This document shows, piece after piece, positions 43,179-51,956 of a DNA stretch of 64,000 nucleotides (its first letter is position 1; each line of letters starts with the position of its first letter). The position numbers and the translations under genes were made by a program. The notes beneath the pieces are model-generated. The model made no database searches. It was not told the DNA's origin and was given only the letters and a program-made list of their open reading frames with translations. This stretch comes from Idiomarina rhizosphaerae (GTDB lineage Bacteria > Pseudomonadota > Gammaproteobacteria > Enterobacterales > Alteromonadaceae): contig NZ_JAMZDE010000001.1 of assembly GCF_024159085.1 (NCBI RefSeq), forward strand, positions 124,001 to 188,000. Reading direction: 5' to 3'.

Positions 43179-45866
43179 CTATTGTGCTTTTGCCGGTGCC
43201 AGGAACAAGGCGTTTATCAGCAAGGTATTTAAGCCGTCCATATAGGCACGGTACGTGGGTTCCTGAGTAAAGCTGATAATCATGCCTTTGCCACTTGGCT
43301 GCCAAATTAATAGCGGCTTGTAAGGTAGTTGCTGAGCTATATCGTCCCACAAAAAGCCACTGGCTAACAGGCTATCCGCGCCAGCAAACCACGCAATGTT
43401 GCGGCCATGATCAATATCAATGGGGGTAAACACATCATTACCGTTATAAATACTTACTACCTGCGGTTTAACGCCGGCGCTTAACCAGTGGTTTGTATCC
43501 ACTTTGGCATTTAATAACGCACCGGGCACCCAGTCGGGGTCAGCGCCGTGCGGTTTTATTTCCGTTAAGAACTGCTCGCGGCTTTCAATCACCTTACCGT
43601 CTACTTTAATTTCTTCGTCAGGCTCAGTAACGCCCTCTTCCGGCACTTTGCGTTCCAGTTGGGTATTCAGCAGACCGGTTTCAACAGCCCAGGCAGAAGC
43701 ACTGCCTAAAGTCAGCAGCACACCGCCGTCTGAAACCCACTGCTGGATTTTCTCAACGGTTTTGTCGTTAAGCACGCCGGAGTATGCACCTTCCGGTAGT
43801 ATCAGAACATCCAGCCCATTAAGGTCATTTTGCAATAACTGCATGGTACGAATAGCTGTTACCGGATAACCCATCTGGCGTTCAATCACAAAGCGGGTAT
43901 GCCCTGCACTGTAAGGGCTAACCGGCTCATCCCAGGCAATAGCAATTTTCGGTGCTTCCAGTTTGCTTACGTTGTGCGAACCAAAGTTAGGCCCTTCAGT
44001 CATCCAGCTTGTATCAACGCCTTCAACGGTTGCGCCTGAAGCCTCAGCGAGCTTTTGCAATTTAGTCTGCAAACCATCAGGGTTGTCAGCACGGGTTAAA
44101 ATCAATGAACCACTGGGGAATTCACCGGCGTTCTCGTGGGTAAAGGCTAATTCGCTTTGGCGAACCTCTAAACCTTCGCGCAACGCAGCAGTGAGGAAAC
44201 GCCCTGCATTCATGTCACCCCAACGAACCAAAAAAGCCACTTTGGCGTCCGGGTTAGCCACTTTGCCAGGCTCAATACGACCTTCTTCTACAAAGGCTGT
44301 GGCGACGTCAGGTAAATCATCACAGGTGTGGCTGTCGACATTGAACATCAGCGGCAGTGACCAGCCGGTTACATCGTAAATTTGGTCCGGTAGATTATTG
44401 TTACGGCGCTGCTCCTGCTCTACCAGGAAGTCATCTGCCATATCCACCTGTTTATCCATTAAGGTACGTATCATGCGGTGTGCGGGCTGTGCCATATCAA
44501 TGATATAAGCGCCCGCTTCATAATCAGTACCGCAGACGTCAAACGCCTTTTCCGCCAGCTTCACTTCTGCACCCTGTTCAACCAGTAAAGAGGCCAGTTT
44601 ACGTGCGGCAGCCGGGTCATCCTTGGCAGGCAGAATAATAGAGCGGACATCACCGTCTTCGCCTGCTTCAACCGCTGACTTGCGGTATTCCCAGAACTTT
44701 TGCAATAAGGCTTCGCGGCGTTGGGAAACTGTCTGAATAGTCGAGATAGACGCTATAAAATGCTGCTGAACACCATCGGCGTAGGTCAGTACGTCGCCGT
44801 CTGCACGGTCAAATAAATGCCCACGTGCTGAAGCCATCTCATAGGTCATTGCAACTGAGCCCTGATACAGCGGCCAGCTGGCACCGTAGCCCGGGTAAAA
44901 CGCGTCGAAAATTTCGCGGGTAAAATAATCAAAGCCCTTTTCGTCGAACCACTGGCTGTTATTTTTACCAATCCAGTTCAGCGTTTCGCGTTGTGACTCG
45001 GTAATCAGTGGATTATAAGGCCGAGCCTCTGGGGTGAAATAATAAGTGGAATCGCCACCCATTTCATGCAGGTCAACAAACACCAGCGGATAGTATTTTA
45101 GTAAGGCATCAATTTGCCCGCTAATTTCAGGCTGAGTCAGCGCTATCCAGTCGCGGTTCATATCAAACAGGTAGTGGTTAGTGCGCCCGTTAGGCCAGGG
45201 TTCGTTGTGCTCCGCACTGCGGCGGTCCCCCGAGTGCTCCAGCCCAACACTCATGTAGTAACGATCCACAAAGCGGGCTCGTCCGTCCGGGTTTTGCAGC
45301 GGATCTATGAACACCATGGTGTTATCTAACCAGCGTTGGGTCTGCTCACGCTGGTCATGCAGTAAATGATAGGCGGTTACCATAGCGGCTTCCGGTGACG
45401 AAATTTCATTGCCGTGAACGCCATAGGACAGCCAGATGCTACCGGGCAATTCGTCAATTAACTGCTCAGCCTTATCGCTGTCGGTTTTGCGCGGGTCGGC
45501 TAAGGCCTGCATGCCCTTCATAAAACCGTCAAAGTCAGCCATATTGTCTTCACTGGAAATAACCGCGTAATAAAGCGTACGCCCTTCCCAGCTTTTGCCG
45601 TACTCAAGCAATTTTACTTGTTTGGGGTAAGCCTGCTGCAGAGCTTCAAAATAACGGCTCATGTCGGCCGGGCTGGTAATTTTAGTGCCAAGCGGATAAC
45701 CCAGAACCTGCTCAACAGTCACTTCTGAATTACTGTAGTTAGCTTCGGGGAGTAACGAACTCTCGCCCGAGAGTTGTTGTGCTTGAGTCGGCATGACCAA
45801 CCATGAGGCGGCTATCAGCGCCGCAAATTTGAGACTGCGCATCTTCATTCCTGTTGTTTTATGCAC
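43179..45866 (-). CDS. Exported M14-family zinc carboxypeptidase
   Basis: The 895-residue protein has a signal peptide (MRSLKFAALIAASWLVMPTQ, cleaved near AQAQ). A peptidase M14 domain spans about residues 60-400. The zinc ligands are in SYGVHGNEISSPEA (HxxE) and FVDLHEMGGDSTYYF, and the catalytic glutamate is probably in MTYEMASARGH. The C-terminal 450 residues include a class-I glutaminase-amidotransferase-like segment (DVLILPEGAYSGVL, WVSDGGVLLTLGSAS). This size and layout are typical of large M14 peptidases of Alteromonadales that degrade extracellular peptides. The start could be any of the first three methionines. AGGA lies before the third. Confidence 0.88.
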   Translation of the reverse strand: MHKTTGMKMRSLKFAALIAASWLVMPTQAQQLSGESSLLPEANYSNSEVTVEQVLGYPLGTKITSPADMSRYFEALQQAYPKQVKLLEYGKSWEGRTLYYAVISSEDNMADFDGFMKGMQALADPRKTDSDKAEQLIDELPGSIWLSYGVHGNEISSPEAAMVTAYHLLHDQREQTQRWLDNTMVFIDPLQNPDGRARFVDRYYMSVGLEHSGDRRSAEHNEPWPNGRTNHYLFDMNRDWIALTQPEISGQIDALLKYYPLVFVDLHEMGGDSTYYFTPEARPYNPLITESQRETLNWIGKNNSQWFDEKGFDYFTREIFDAFYPGYGASWPLYQGSVAMTYEMASARGHLFDRADGDVLTYADGVQQHFIASISTIQTVSQRREALLQKFWEYRKSAVEAGEDGDVRSIILPAKDDPAAARKLASLLVEQGAEVKLAEKAFDVCGTDYEAGAYIIDMAQPAHRMIRTLMDKQVDMADDFLVEQEQRRNNNLPDQIYDVTGWSLPLMFNVDSHTCDDLPDVATAFVEEGRIEPGKVANPDAKVAFLVRWGDMNAGRFLTAALREGLEVRQSELAFTHENAGEFPSGSLILTRADNPDGLQTKLQKLAEASGATVEGVDTSWMTEGPNFGSHNVSKLEAPKIAIAWDEPVSPYSAGHTRFVIERQMGYPVTAIRTMQLLQNDLNGLDVLILPEGAYSGVLNDKTVEKIQQWVSDGGVLLTLGSASAWAVETGLLNTQLERKVPEEGVTEPDEEIKVDGKVIESREQFLTEIKPHGADPDWVPGALLNAKVDTNHWLSAGVKPQVVSIYNGNDVFTPIDIDHGRNIAWFAGADSLLASGFLWDDIAQQLPYKPLLIWQPSGKGMIISFTQEPTYRAYMDGLNTLLINALFLAPAKAQ

Positions 45867-45949
45867 TTTTAAACTGTGCTTAGGGTTTCTTTTTATGTCT
45901 CTCTAATGTAAAAGCTTGAACAAGGGAAGTGAAGCTCAATTTAGGTACT

Positions 45950-47140
45950 ATGAATAAAAAGACTCAATTAACCACGCTGCTGGCGGCTATAGCCACAACG
46001 CTAATTTTGGCAGGATGCCAAATAACACCTAATAACGTAAAACGCGTGGTCAATTCAGGCGTGTTTAGCGGTAACGACCCAAGCGCAGTGGTGGAATCTA
46101 TGGCGCGTGAGCGTTTGCACAGCTACCGCAGCAACCCGCAACAGCTTATTAGCGACATTGAGGACTTACGCAAGGCTTTGCGCGATCTGCGTGCCGTTGC
46201 TGAGGCCATATGGGGTGACGAGGAAAACACGGTTCCCAGCGCAAAGAAGTACGTTAAATACAGTGATAACTTTCATGCCAAAGCCGTTGTCGATTTTGAG
46301 CAGGGCCTGCTGACCGTTGCGACATTGCATGACAGCAATGATCCAGCCAAAACCCAGGAACAACTCAAAGCCGCTATTGTGCGTACGCTGTTAACGCCAA
46401 CCGACCTCACTGCCGTTGATATTTTTACCGATAAAGAGCCAGGACGGACAGGAAAACCGTTTTTGCGCGGACAAGTTGTTGACCAGGACAATGTCGTAGT
46501 CGAATACGAATGGCGGGCAAACCGCTTTGCCGAGTACTTGGTGAAAAACCAACTGCACACCCGCCGCGCTAAGAACAACCAGGTGTATGAGGTTCAAATT
46601 GCCTTAGTTGATGAACACAAGGAGCTGCGCAAACACCAGTATGCCGACTACGTGATAGCCGCAGCGCGACGCTATAACCTGGAGCCTGAGCTTATTTATG
46701 CCATTATTGAAACAGAAAGCAGTTTTAACCCTTATGCGGTGAGCCACGCTAACGCTTACGGCTTAATGCAGGTAGTGGCATCGACCGCCGGACGTGACGT
46801 GTTTGAGCGCGTTCGTAAAATTCCCGGGCAGCCCACGTCTCAACAATTGTTTGACCCCGCACAGAACATTGATATTGGCAGTGCCTATTTGCACATTTTG
46901 AATACCCAGTACCTAAAAGGCGTGCAACACCCGCGCAGCCGCGAATACGCTATTGTTTCAGCATACAACGGTGGCGCCGGTAACGTGCTGAAAACCTTTT
47001 CTTCCAATCGTAGCAACGCGGTTCAAATTATAAACCGAAGTCAGCCCGGCATTGTTTACCGGGACTTAACTTCTAAGCATCCGTTGTCGGAGAGCCGCCG
47101 ATATTTAGAAAAAGTGATGTATTTTAAGCAGGGTTACTGA
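45950..47140 (+). CDS. mltC: Membrane-bound lytic murein transglycosylase C
   Basis: This 396-residue outer-membrane lipoprotein has a lipobox ending LILAGC (Cys at residue 23). An MltC-specific N-terminal domain precedes a C-terminal SLT domain. The catalytic glutamate lies in YAIIETESSFNPYAVS, and NAYGLMQVV and SAYNGGAGNVLKTF complete the lysozyme-like fold. It cleaves glycan strands to 1,6-anhydro products. I chose the ATG at 45950 because it puts a standard lipoprotein signal first. An upstream in-frame GTG would add seven residues. Its last bases overlap the end of ytfE on the other strand. Confidence 0.94.
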   Translation: MNKKTQLTTLLAAIATTLILAGCQITPNNVKRVVNSGVFSGNDPSAVVESMARERLHSYRSNPQQLISDIEDLRKALRDLRAVAEAIWGDEENTVPSAKKYVKYSDNFHAKAVVDFEQGLLTVATLHDSNDPAKTQEQLKAAIVRTLLTPTDLTAVDIFTDKEPGRTGKPFLRGQVVDQDNVVVEYEWRANRFAEYLVKNQLHTRRAKNNQVYEVQIALVDEHKELRKHQYADYVIAAARRYNLEPELIYAIIETESSFNPYAVSHANAYGLMQVVASTAGRDVFERVRKIPGQPTSQQLFDPAQNIDIGSAYLHILNTQYLKGVQHPRSREYAIVSAYNGGAGNVLKTFSSNRSNAVQIINRSQPGIVYRDLTSKHPLSESRRYLEKVMYFKQGY

Positions 47141-47673
47141 CACGAACCGCAACAAAAGTCTTTACCGTGCTCAGGTGCCGATGCTTTCTTTTCAACAAAA
47201 AGCAGGTTGTTTTCCAGGTGAATATGCTCGTGCAAATCATCCTGCAGCTCTTTTAAGCCTTTATAAAGAGTTGTCCAGGTACCACAGGCGCCTTCCGGCA
47301 GCGTTAAGTTATTGGTCAGTTCATCAATTCTGTTAAGTTCCCCCTCATGCTGAACGTGTTCGCTTTCCATTACTGAAATTGGCCCGCCCGGATAAACACC
47401 ACGAGACAGCAAAGGAAACAGAATTTGTTCTTCTTTTGTCATGTGGCTTTCCAGCTCCTGCATCAGGTTATCCAGGTGTTCAGTCAGACCAACCGGGGCT
47501 TCGGGGTGATCACCATGAACAGCTTCAACGCGCATAGCCAATTGCTTTAACTCAGGAAGCTGTTCGCGATGGCGCTGATGAAAACGCAGATAAATGTGCT
47601 CTATCAAATGCTTGGGTGAAGCGTCCTGCCATTGTTGCTCGGCAGTCTGTAAACGGTCATTGAAAGTACTCAT
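47134..47673 (-). CDS. ytfE: YtfE/RIC-type di-iron protein with C-terminal cysteine motif
   Basis: The 179-residue hemerythrin-like protein belongs to the family that repairs nitrosylated or oxidised iron-sulfur clusters. The di-iron ligands are recognisable in RFHQRHREQLPEL (H35 region), ESHMTKEEQILFP (H77, E81), SVMESEH (H106) and HIHLENNLLF (H150, E154). The N-terminal ScdA_N domain with its YCCGG motif, normal in the 220-residue form, is missing. Instead the protein ends KDFCCGSCQ. Transcription should depend on NorR and sigma-54, since a TGGCCT-N5-TTGCA promoter and three GT-N7-AC sites lie upstream. It is divergent from norR. Confidence 0.88.
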   Translation of the reverse strand: MSTFNDRLQTAEQQWQDASPKHLIEHIYLRFHQRHREQLPELKQLAMRVEAVHGDHPEAPVGLTEHLDNLMQELESHMTKEEQILFPLLSRGVYPGGPISVMESEHVQHEGELNRIDELTNNLTLPEGACGTWTTLYKGLKELQDDLHEHIHLENNLLFVEKKASAPEHGKDFCCGSCQ

Positions 47674-47718
47674 GGGTCACTCCTGTTTGCTAAATAAAGT
47701 TTCTACTCAGGTCTGGTT

Positions 47719-47734
47719 TGCAACAAACAGGCCA
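47719..47734 (-). promoter_or_regulatory. Sigma-54 promoter of ytfE
   Basis: On the minus strand the sequence is TGGCCTGTTTGTTGCA, a match to the -24/-12 consensus (TGGCAC-N5-TTGCW) with correct spacing. It ends 46 bases before the ytfE ATG. The same TGGCCT-N5-TTGCA core occurs before norB at 59344. Confidence 0.9.
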
Positions 47735-47776
47735 GCTCCTACCCCGTTAGGATTATTGACTCTCCGGGGTGCCGCG

Positions 47777-47829
47777 GTACTATCAACCCAACCAATAAGG
47801 GTATTTTTAACCTGGGCAGTCAATTTAAC
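47777..47829 (-). promoter_or_regulatory. Three NorR-type enhancer sites for ytfE
   Basis: Reading toward ytfE, the sites are GTTAAATTGAC (47819-47829), GTTAAAAATAC (47801-47811) and GTTGATAGTAC (47777-47787). Each fits the GT-N7-AC NorR core. The steps are 18 and 24 bp, and the nearest site ends 43 positions from the start of the sigma-54 promoter. The same steps and distance recur at norB. The first site ends one base before the norR ATG, so NorR may also repress its own gene (inference). Confidence 0.82.
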
Positions 47830-47830
47830 C

Positions 47831-49375
47831 ATGTTGCAAGAAAGTCTATTAGCAGACCTGCTTACCGAGCAGCCTGCAGCCGTTCGTTTACAAAATTTGG
47901 TCAACACCTTGCGCAGCCACTTTAACTGCGGCGCAGTGGTTTTATTAAAGCTGGATAATGAAGTGCTGCAACCGGTTGCTATTCAGGGACTGGTACGCGA
48001 AGCCCTGGGCCGCCGCTTCGTTGTGGCGCAACATCCCCGGTTAGCAGCATTACTGGCTTCTCGTAACCCCGTGCGGTTTGAGCACGACTCGTCATTACCA
48101 GACCCCTACGACGGACTGCTCGCTGAGCAGCCAGGTAATGCGCTACCCGTTCACGACTGTATGGGTATTAGTTTGTATCTGGAGAATAAGTGCTGGGGTG
48201 TACTGACGTTAGACGCACTGCAACCCGGTACATTTACCGACAACTCAATGATTGAATTGCAAAAGTTTAGCTTGTTCGTTGAGACCGCCGTTCGCATTGG
48301 CCAGCTGGAGCAAAACGTCAGGGCTCTGCGACAAGGCCAGCAGCGCACCATGCCAAAATCCGGAACCACAGAAAGAAACGAATCGGAAATTATCGGGCAC
48401 AGCAAAGCCATTGAAAGTGTACTCAAAGAACTGCGGGTAGTTGCCAGTGCCGATTTGCCCGTGTTGCTACTGGGCGAGACCGGTGTCGGTAAAGAGCTGT
48501 TTGCCCGTGAACTGCACTTGCTCTCACAGCGCAGCGACAAACCCCTTATTTATGTGAACTGCGCGGCTCTGCCGGAATCACTTGCAGAAAGCGAGCTTTT
48601 TGGTCATGTAAAAGGGGCGTTTTCCGGGGCAACCAACGATCGTTCAGGACGCTTTGAAGTCGCTCACGGCGGCACGCTGTTTCTGGATGAAGTTGGCGAG
48701 CTGCCATTATCCATACAGGCCAAATTATTGCGGGTACTGCAAAACGGTGAAATTCAGCGTTTAGGCTCTGACAAATACCGAAAAGTAGATGTTCGCCTCA
48801 TAGCAGCCACCAACCGCAATCTGCGCCAGCAAGTCAGTAATGAAACTTTCCGTGCTGATTTATACCACCGCCTTTCGGTTTATCCTTTGCCAATTCCGCC
48901 ATTACGCGAGCGCGGTGACGATGTGTCTATTCTGGCCGGACATTTTCTCGAGCTAAACCGGGCTCGTCTGGGGTTAAGGGCTTTGCGTTTATCGCCGGAG
49001 GCTGAGCTTGCCATACAGCAGTATCAGTGGCCGGGTAATGTGCGTGAACTGGAACATGTTATAAGCCGGGCCGCTATTAAGCTACTGAGCCACGGAGTGG
49101 AAAAAACCGATATTGCCACCATTGAACCCGACATGCTGGATCTGGATGTGCAACTACCTTTGTCAGCCACCACCGACTCTGGAAAAAACTCCGCAGGAAC
49201 CAGCTTACCTCCGGCTAACGTGTCGATGAAAGAAGCGGTAAATTATACTCAGCGTAAGATGATAGAAGCGGCTTTGAGCCGTCACAACAACAGCTGGAGT
49301 CAGGCCGCTAAAGACCTGCAGCTGGATGCCAGTAACCTGCACAAAATGGCCAGCAGATTAGGAATGAAGTCGTGA
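47831..49375 (+). CDS. norR: Nitric oxide-responsive sigma-54 activator NorR
   Basis: The 514-residue enhancer-binding protein has an N-terminal GAF domain (about 1-165) that in E. coli senses NO through a mononuclear iron. The AAA+ domain has Walker A GETGVGKE, the sigma-54 contact loop (GAFSGA here rather than the usual GAFTGA) and Walker B GGTLFLDEVGELP. The C-terminal Fis-type helix-turn-helix is SWSQAAKDLQLDASNLHKMA. I chose the ATG at 47831, which gives the standard NorR start MLQESLLADLL. The frame is open for 79 codons more but crosses the ytfE promoter. Binding sites matching NorR occur at ytfE and norB. Confidence 0.93.
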   Translation: MLQESLLADLLTEQPAAVRLQNLVNTLRSHFNCGAVVLLKLDNEVLQPVAIQGLVREALGRRFVVAQHPRLAALLASRNPVRFEHDSSLPDPYDGLLAEQPGNALPVHDCMGISLYLENKCWGVLTLDALQPGTFTDNSMIELQKFSLFVETAVRIGQLEQNVRALRQGQQRTMPKSGTTERNESEIIGHSKAIESVLKELRVVASADLPVLLLGETGVGKELFARELHLLSQRSDKPLIYVNCAALPESLAESELFGHVKGAFSGATNDRSGRFEVAHGGTLFLDEVGELPLSIQAKLLRVLQNGEIQRLGSDKYRKVDVRLIAATNRNLRQQVSNETFRADLYHRLSVYPLPIPPLRERGDDVSILAGHFLELNRARLGLRALRLSPEAELAIQQYQWPGNVRELEHVISRAAIKLLSHGVEKTDIATIEPDMLDLDVQLPLSATTDSGKNSAGTSLPPANVSMKEAVNYTQRKMIEAALSRHNNSWSQAAKDLQLDASNLHKMASRLGMKS

Positions 49376-49764
49376 CGCGGGAGCTGTTAATTCGGTTATT
49401 GTGGCGCGCTCTGGCGCTATTTTTTGTATTGCTTGGACTTATTGGCATTGCCCTGCCGGTAATGCCCACAGTGCCTTTTCTCATTGCGGCATTGTGGGCT
49501 GCTAGTAAAGGCTGGCCCCGGCTTGAAGCCTGGCTGCTTAACCACCCTAAATACGGCCCGGACATAAAAGCCTGGCGCGAACACCGGGTCATTAAACGCC
49601 GCTCTAAGATAATCGCCTTAGTCATGATGGCAACCGGGTACCTGGTACTATGGTTATTTGTTCCGCAGGTTCCGGTGTGGTTAAAAGCAATTGTCGGGGT
49701 TGTTCTGGTTGTGGTCGGGTGCTGGCTGGCTACGCGCCCCGACCACTCTCCGGAAGAGACTTAA
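49372..49764 (+). CDS. DUF454 inner membrane protein (YbaN-like)
   Basis: The 130-residue protein has three hydrophobic segments (LLWRALALFFVLLGLIGIAL, then a short one near residue 30, and two adjoining C-terminal spans from about 80). The DUF454 signature is PVMPTVPFLIAALWAASKGW with WLLNHPKYGPDIKAWREH. It begins with GTG overlapping the norR stop codon, so translation is coupled to norR. Small DUF454 proteins often sit near haem or NO genes, but their function is unknown. It is convergent with nnrS (4-base overlap). Confidence 0.85.
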   Translation: MTRELLIRLLWRALALFFVLLGLIGIALPVMPTVPFLIAALWAASKGWPRLEAWLLNHPKYGPDIKAWREHRVIKRRSKIIALVMMATGYLVLWLFVPQVPVWLKAIVGVVLVVVGCWLATRPDHSPEET

Positions 49765-50972
49765 CCCGGGTTACCGTCGGCGCGGGGTGTTGTCAGCACC
49801 TTAAAATAAACCACAACATAAATACCATAAGCCATTGTCCAGGCTATAGCGCTAAACATTAACCACTGGCTGGCTAAATCAGGAGCCAGCCACATTAAAA
49901 AGACCCGGGTTAATGCGGCTATTAATACCAGTAAAAATGCGCCGGTCATTATCAGTTTGGGTTGCAACGGGCGCCCACTATGGCCTAGCGAAACGCGCGC
50001 TATCATGCTGAGGATCATATTCCCCATAGCTCCCGCGGTTAAGGCATGTAACGCAACACTCTGAGTCAGGTCAAAGCCCGCGTAACGCAATGCAAATAAG
50101 GCCAGACCAACCGGAATAAACCAATAAGCTAAGTGCAGTGACCAGAGCAGCGGTACTCTCCAGGTTATCCAGATTTTCCAGCGCGCAACTCTTATACCGG
50201 TTGCCACCGCTGAAACACCAAATAGAACGACCATTATCTGGTTAGGCAACAGCGTGTGCAGATTCAGAAAGTGCACAGCAAAGATAAGCCACAAGCTGCC
50301 TAAGGCGATGCGATCAAGCCAGACAATTGGCGTTACTTTAGGCGTTTGCGTACCGTTGGCAGTAAACATTGGCAGCACTCGTCCGCCAATAATGGCCATT
50401 AACAAGGTCACCAGAAATACTGCGTTGTAAGCACCAAGCACCTGAATATGATAGTGACCAAAGTGTAAGCCGTAGTGCATAAGCAAGTTGCACACCGTCA
50501 GCAACAGCAAAATGGGCACAAAGAATAAATTTCGGGTCTGATTTACTTTTAGCACCATACGCCCGAACAGAAACGCGGCAACAGGTAAAAGACTGACATC
50601 CACGGCTGCAACTAACCACCATGGCAGTTCACCGCCCAACAGCAACATTAACCTGGCGGCTGCCCATAAAACGGTCAGAATAAGCAGAGTTTTGCCATGT
50701 GGTGCCCTAAGTCCGGTCCAGTTCTGCACCGCAGTTAATAAAAAACCCAGGACTATGGCAATAACAAAGCCAAATATCATTTCATGGCTGTGCCAGAACA
50801 TGATGTTGCCATATACAGGCAAACTGAGCTTTCCACCAAGTGCTAACCCCCACAGCAGCATCGCTACGGCACTGAACCCTGCACCCAAAAGGAACAGAGG
50901 CCGAAACGCCTGCCGCAGAATAGGAGTTAACTGCTCTTCTTTTTGTCTGTCTGTGATTTGCATCACTGTCAC
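49761..50972 (-). CDS. nnrS: NnrS family haem-copper membrane protein
   Basis: The 403-residue protein has about twelve membrane helices and the NnrS motifs FRPLFLLGAGFSAVAMLLW, FWHSHEMIFGFVIAIVLGFL, GGRVLPMFTANG and HALTAGAMGNMILSMIARVS. NnrS proteins bind haem and copper and protect cells during NO stress. They often belong to NsrR or NorR regulons. The ATG is preceded by GGTGACAGTG. An NsrR-like palindrome lies 14 bases upstream of the start codon, in the promoter region. Confidence 0.92.
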   Translation of the reverse strand: MTVMQITDRQKEEQLTPILRQAFRPLFLLGAGFSAVAMLLWGLALGGKLSLPVYGNIMFWHSHEMIFGFVIAIVLGFLLTAVQNWTGLRAPHGKTLLILTVLWAAARLMLLLGGELPWWLVAAVDVSLLPVAAFLFGRMVLKVNQTRNLFFVPILLLLTVCNLLMHYGLHFGHYHIQVLGAYNAVFLVTLLMAIIGGRVLPMFTANGTQTPKVTPIVWLDRIALGSLWLIFAVHFLNLHTLLPNQIMVVLFGVSAVATGIRVARWKIWITWRVPLLWSLHLAYWFIPVGLALFALRYAGFDLTQSVALHALTAGAMGNMILSMIARVSLGHSGRPLQPKLIMTGAFLLVLIAALTRVFLMWLAPDLASQWLMFSAIAWTMAYGIYVVVYFKVLTTPRADGNPG

Positions 50973-50985
50973 CGCTTATTAATAA

Positions 50986-51008
50986 AAGATACATTTTTAA
51001 TATACCTT
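50986..51008 (-). promoter_or_regulatory. NsrR-like palindrome upstream of nnrS
   Basis: The plus-strand sequence is AAGATACATTT-T-TAATATACCTT, an 11-1-11 palindrome with 8 of 11 symmetric positions. It resembles the NsrR consensus AAGATGCATTT-N-AAATGCATCTT. NsrR itself is not encoded in this window, so the assignment depends on the motif alone. Confidence 0.6.
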
Positions 51009-51068
51009 TTATTTTGACGAAGATCGACGCTCTACCACTAAAAGTCAGTTAATACCTATTTAGAGATT

Positions 51069-51956
51069 CTAGCCTGTCGCTAGCCCCGCCAGTTGCAACC
51101 AGTAGCCATTGTTCTCTTTGCTCGTCAGGGTCACGGGGTGTTCCCCATTGATATTACTGCGGAAGCGTTGTAGCCAGTCGAAAGTCCCCTCGGGTTGCGG
51201 ACTAATACGCACAATATCGACCAGGCCATTCATACCCGGCAGCTGGTTTATCAGGTTATAACGTGTACCCGATTGCGTCTGAATACCATTAAGCACAAAC
51301 ACCTGCTGACCTTCCTGACTTTTCACTTCCCGGCCTTCCGGGTACTTTATGCAACACAGCTCGCACTGATCTTTCGGGCGGTTCTCCGAGCGGGCAGTAA
51401 AGCAACGACCAGACCAGGCCAAAGGTATATGGCCAAAGGAGAAAACTTCCACTTCAAAGCAGTCCCTCACGGTGTCAATAAGGTTGTGCTGTAAGACGTC
51501 CTGCAGCCAGTCGCGGGAAAGTTCAAATGGAACCACCCAGCGAGTCATACCCATATCAATGAGACGGCGCAGGCTCTGGTGATTATAAATATTAATGGCC
51601 GGCCCGGCGGTAAAGTTCAGCCCCTGCTCCTGCAATAAGTTAATAGCGCTGACATCATTGGCTTCGACATCAAACTCGCCATTATCGCAATATTTACCCA
51701 GCTCTCTTAGTTCAGCCGGAGCCTCTAGTAGAGTCATTGTCGATAGTGTTACTTTTTTCCCGGCTTCTCTTAGCATGTGCGCTATCGCCAGATAGTCATC
51801 CAGCTTTAACTCACGACGCTTACTGCAAACGGTTTCGCCCAGATACACATGGTCAACATCTGACTCCGCGGCTTGCTGGTAAAAATCAAAAACCTGTTGT
51901 TTCGGCCAAAAATACAGAATAGGTCCTAGAGAAAACTTCATATTGGTTACTTCCAT
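51069..51956 (-). CDS. ubiV: O2-independent ubiquinone biosynthesis protein UbiV (U32 family)
   Basis: The 295-residue protein belongs to the peptidase-U32-like family. Cysteines for a 4Fe-4S cluster are seen in AWSGRCFTARSENR, KDQCELCCIKYPEG and an earlier conserved region. UbiV forms a heterodimer with UbiU that hydroxylates ubiquinone precursors without oxygen, using prephenate as the oxygen donor in E. coli. The start MEVTNMKFSLGPILYFWPKQ overlaps the end of ubiU by 10 bases. An internal methionine five codons on (MKFSLGP) is the likelier start. Confidence 0.9.
   Translation of the reverse strand: MEVTNMKFSLGPILYFWPKQQVFDFYQQAAESDVDHVYLGETVCSKRRELKLDDYLAIAHMLREAGKKVTLSTMTLLEAPAELRELGKYCDNGEFDVEANDVSAINLLQEQGLNFTAGPAINIYNHQSLRRLIDMGMTRWVVPFELSRDWLQDVLQHNLIDTVRDCFEVEVFSFGHIPLAWSGRCFTARSENRPKDQCELCCIKYPEGREVKSQEGQQVFVLNGIQTQSGTRYNLINQLPGMNGLVDIVRISPQPEGTFDWLQRFRSNINGEHPVTLTSKENNGYWLQLAGLATG

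Noticed and set aside
47594-47830. N-terminal extension of norR by 79 codons
   Set aside because: The stretch overlaps the ytfE 5' end, its sigma-54 promoter and the enhancer sites. NorR proteins begin at the ATG at 47831.
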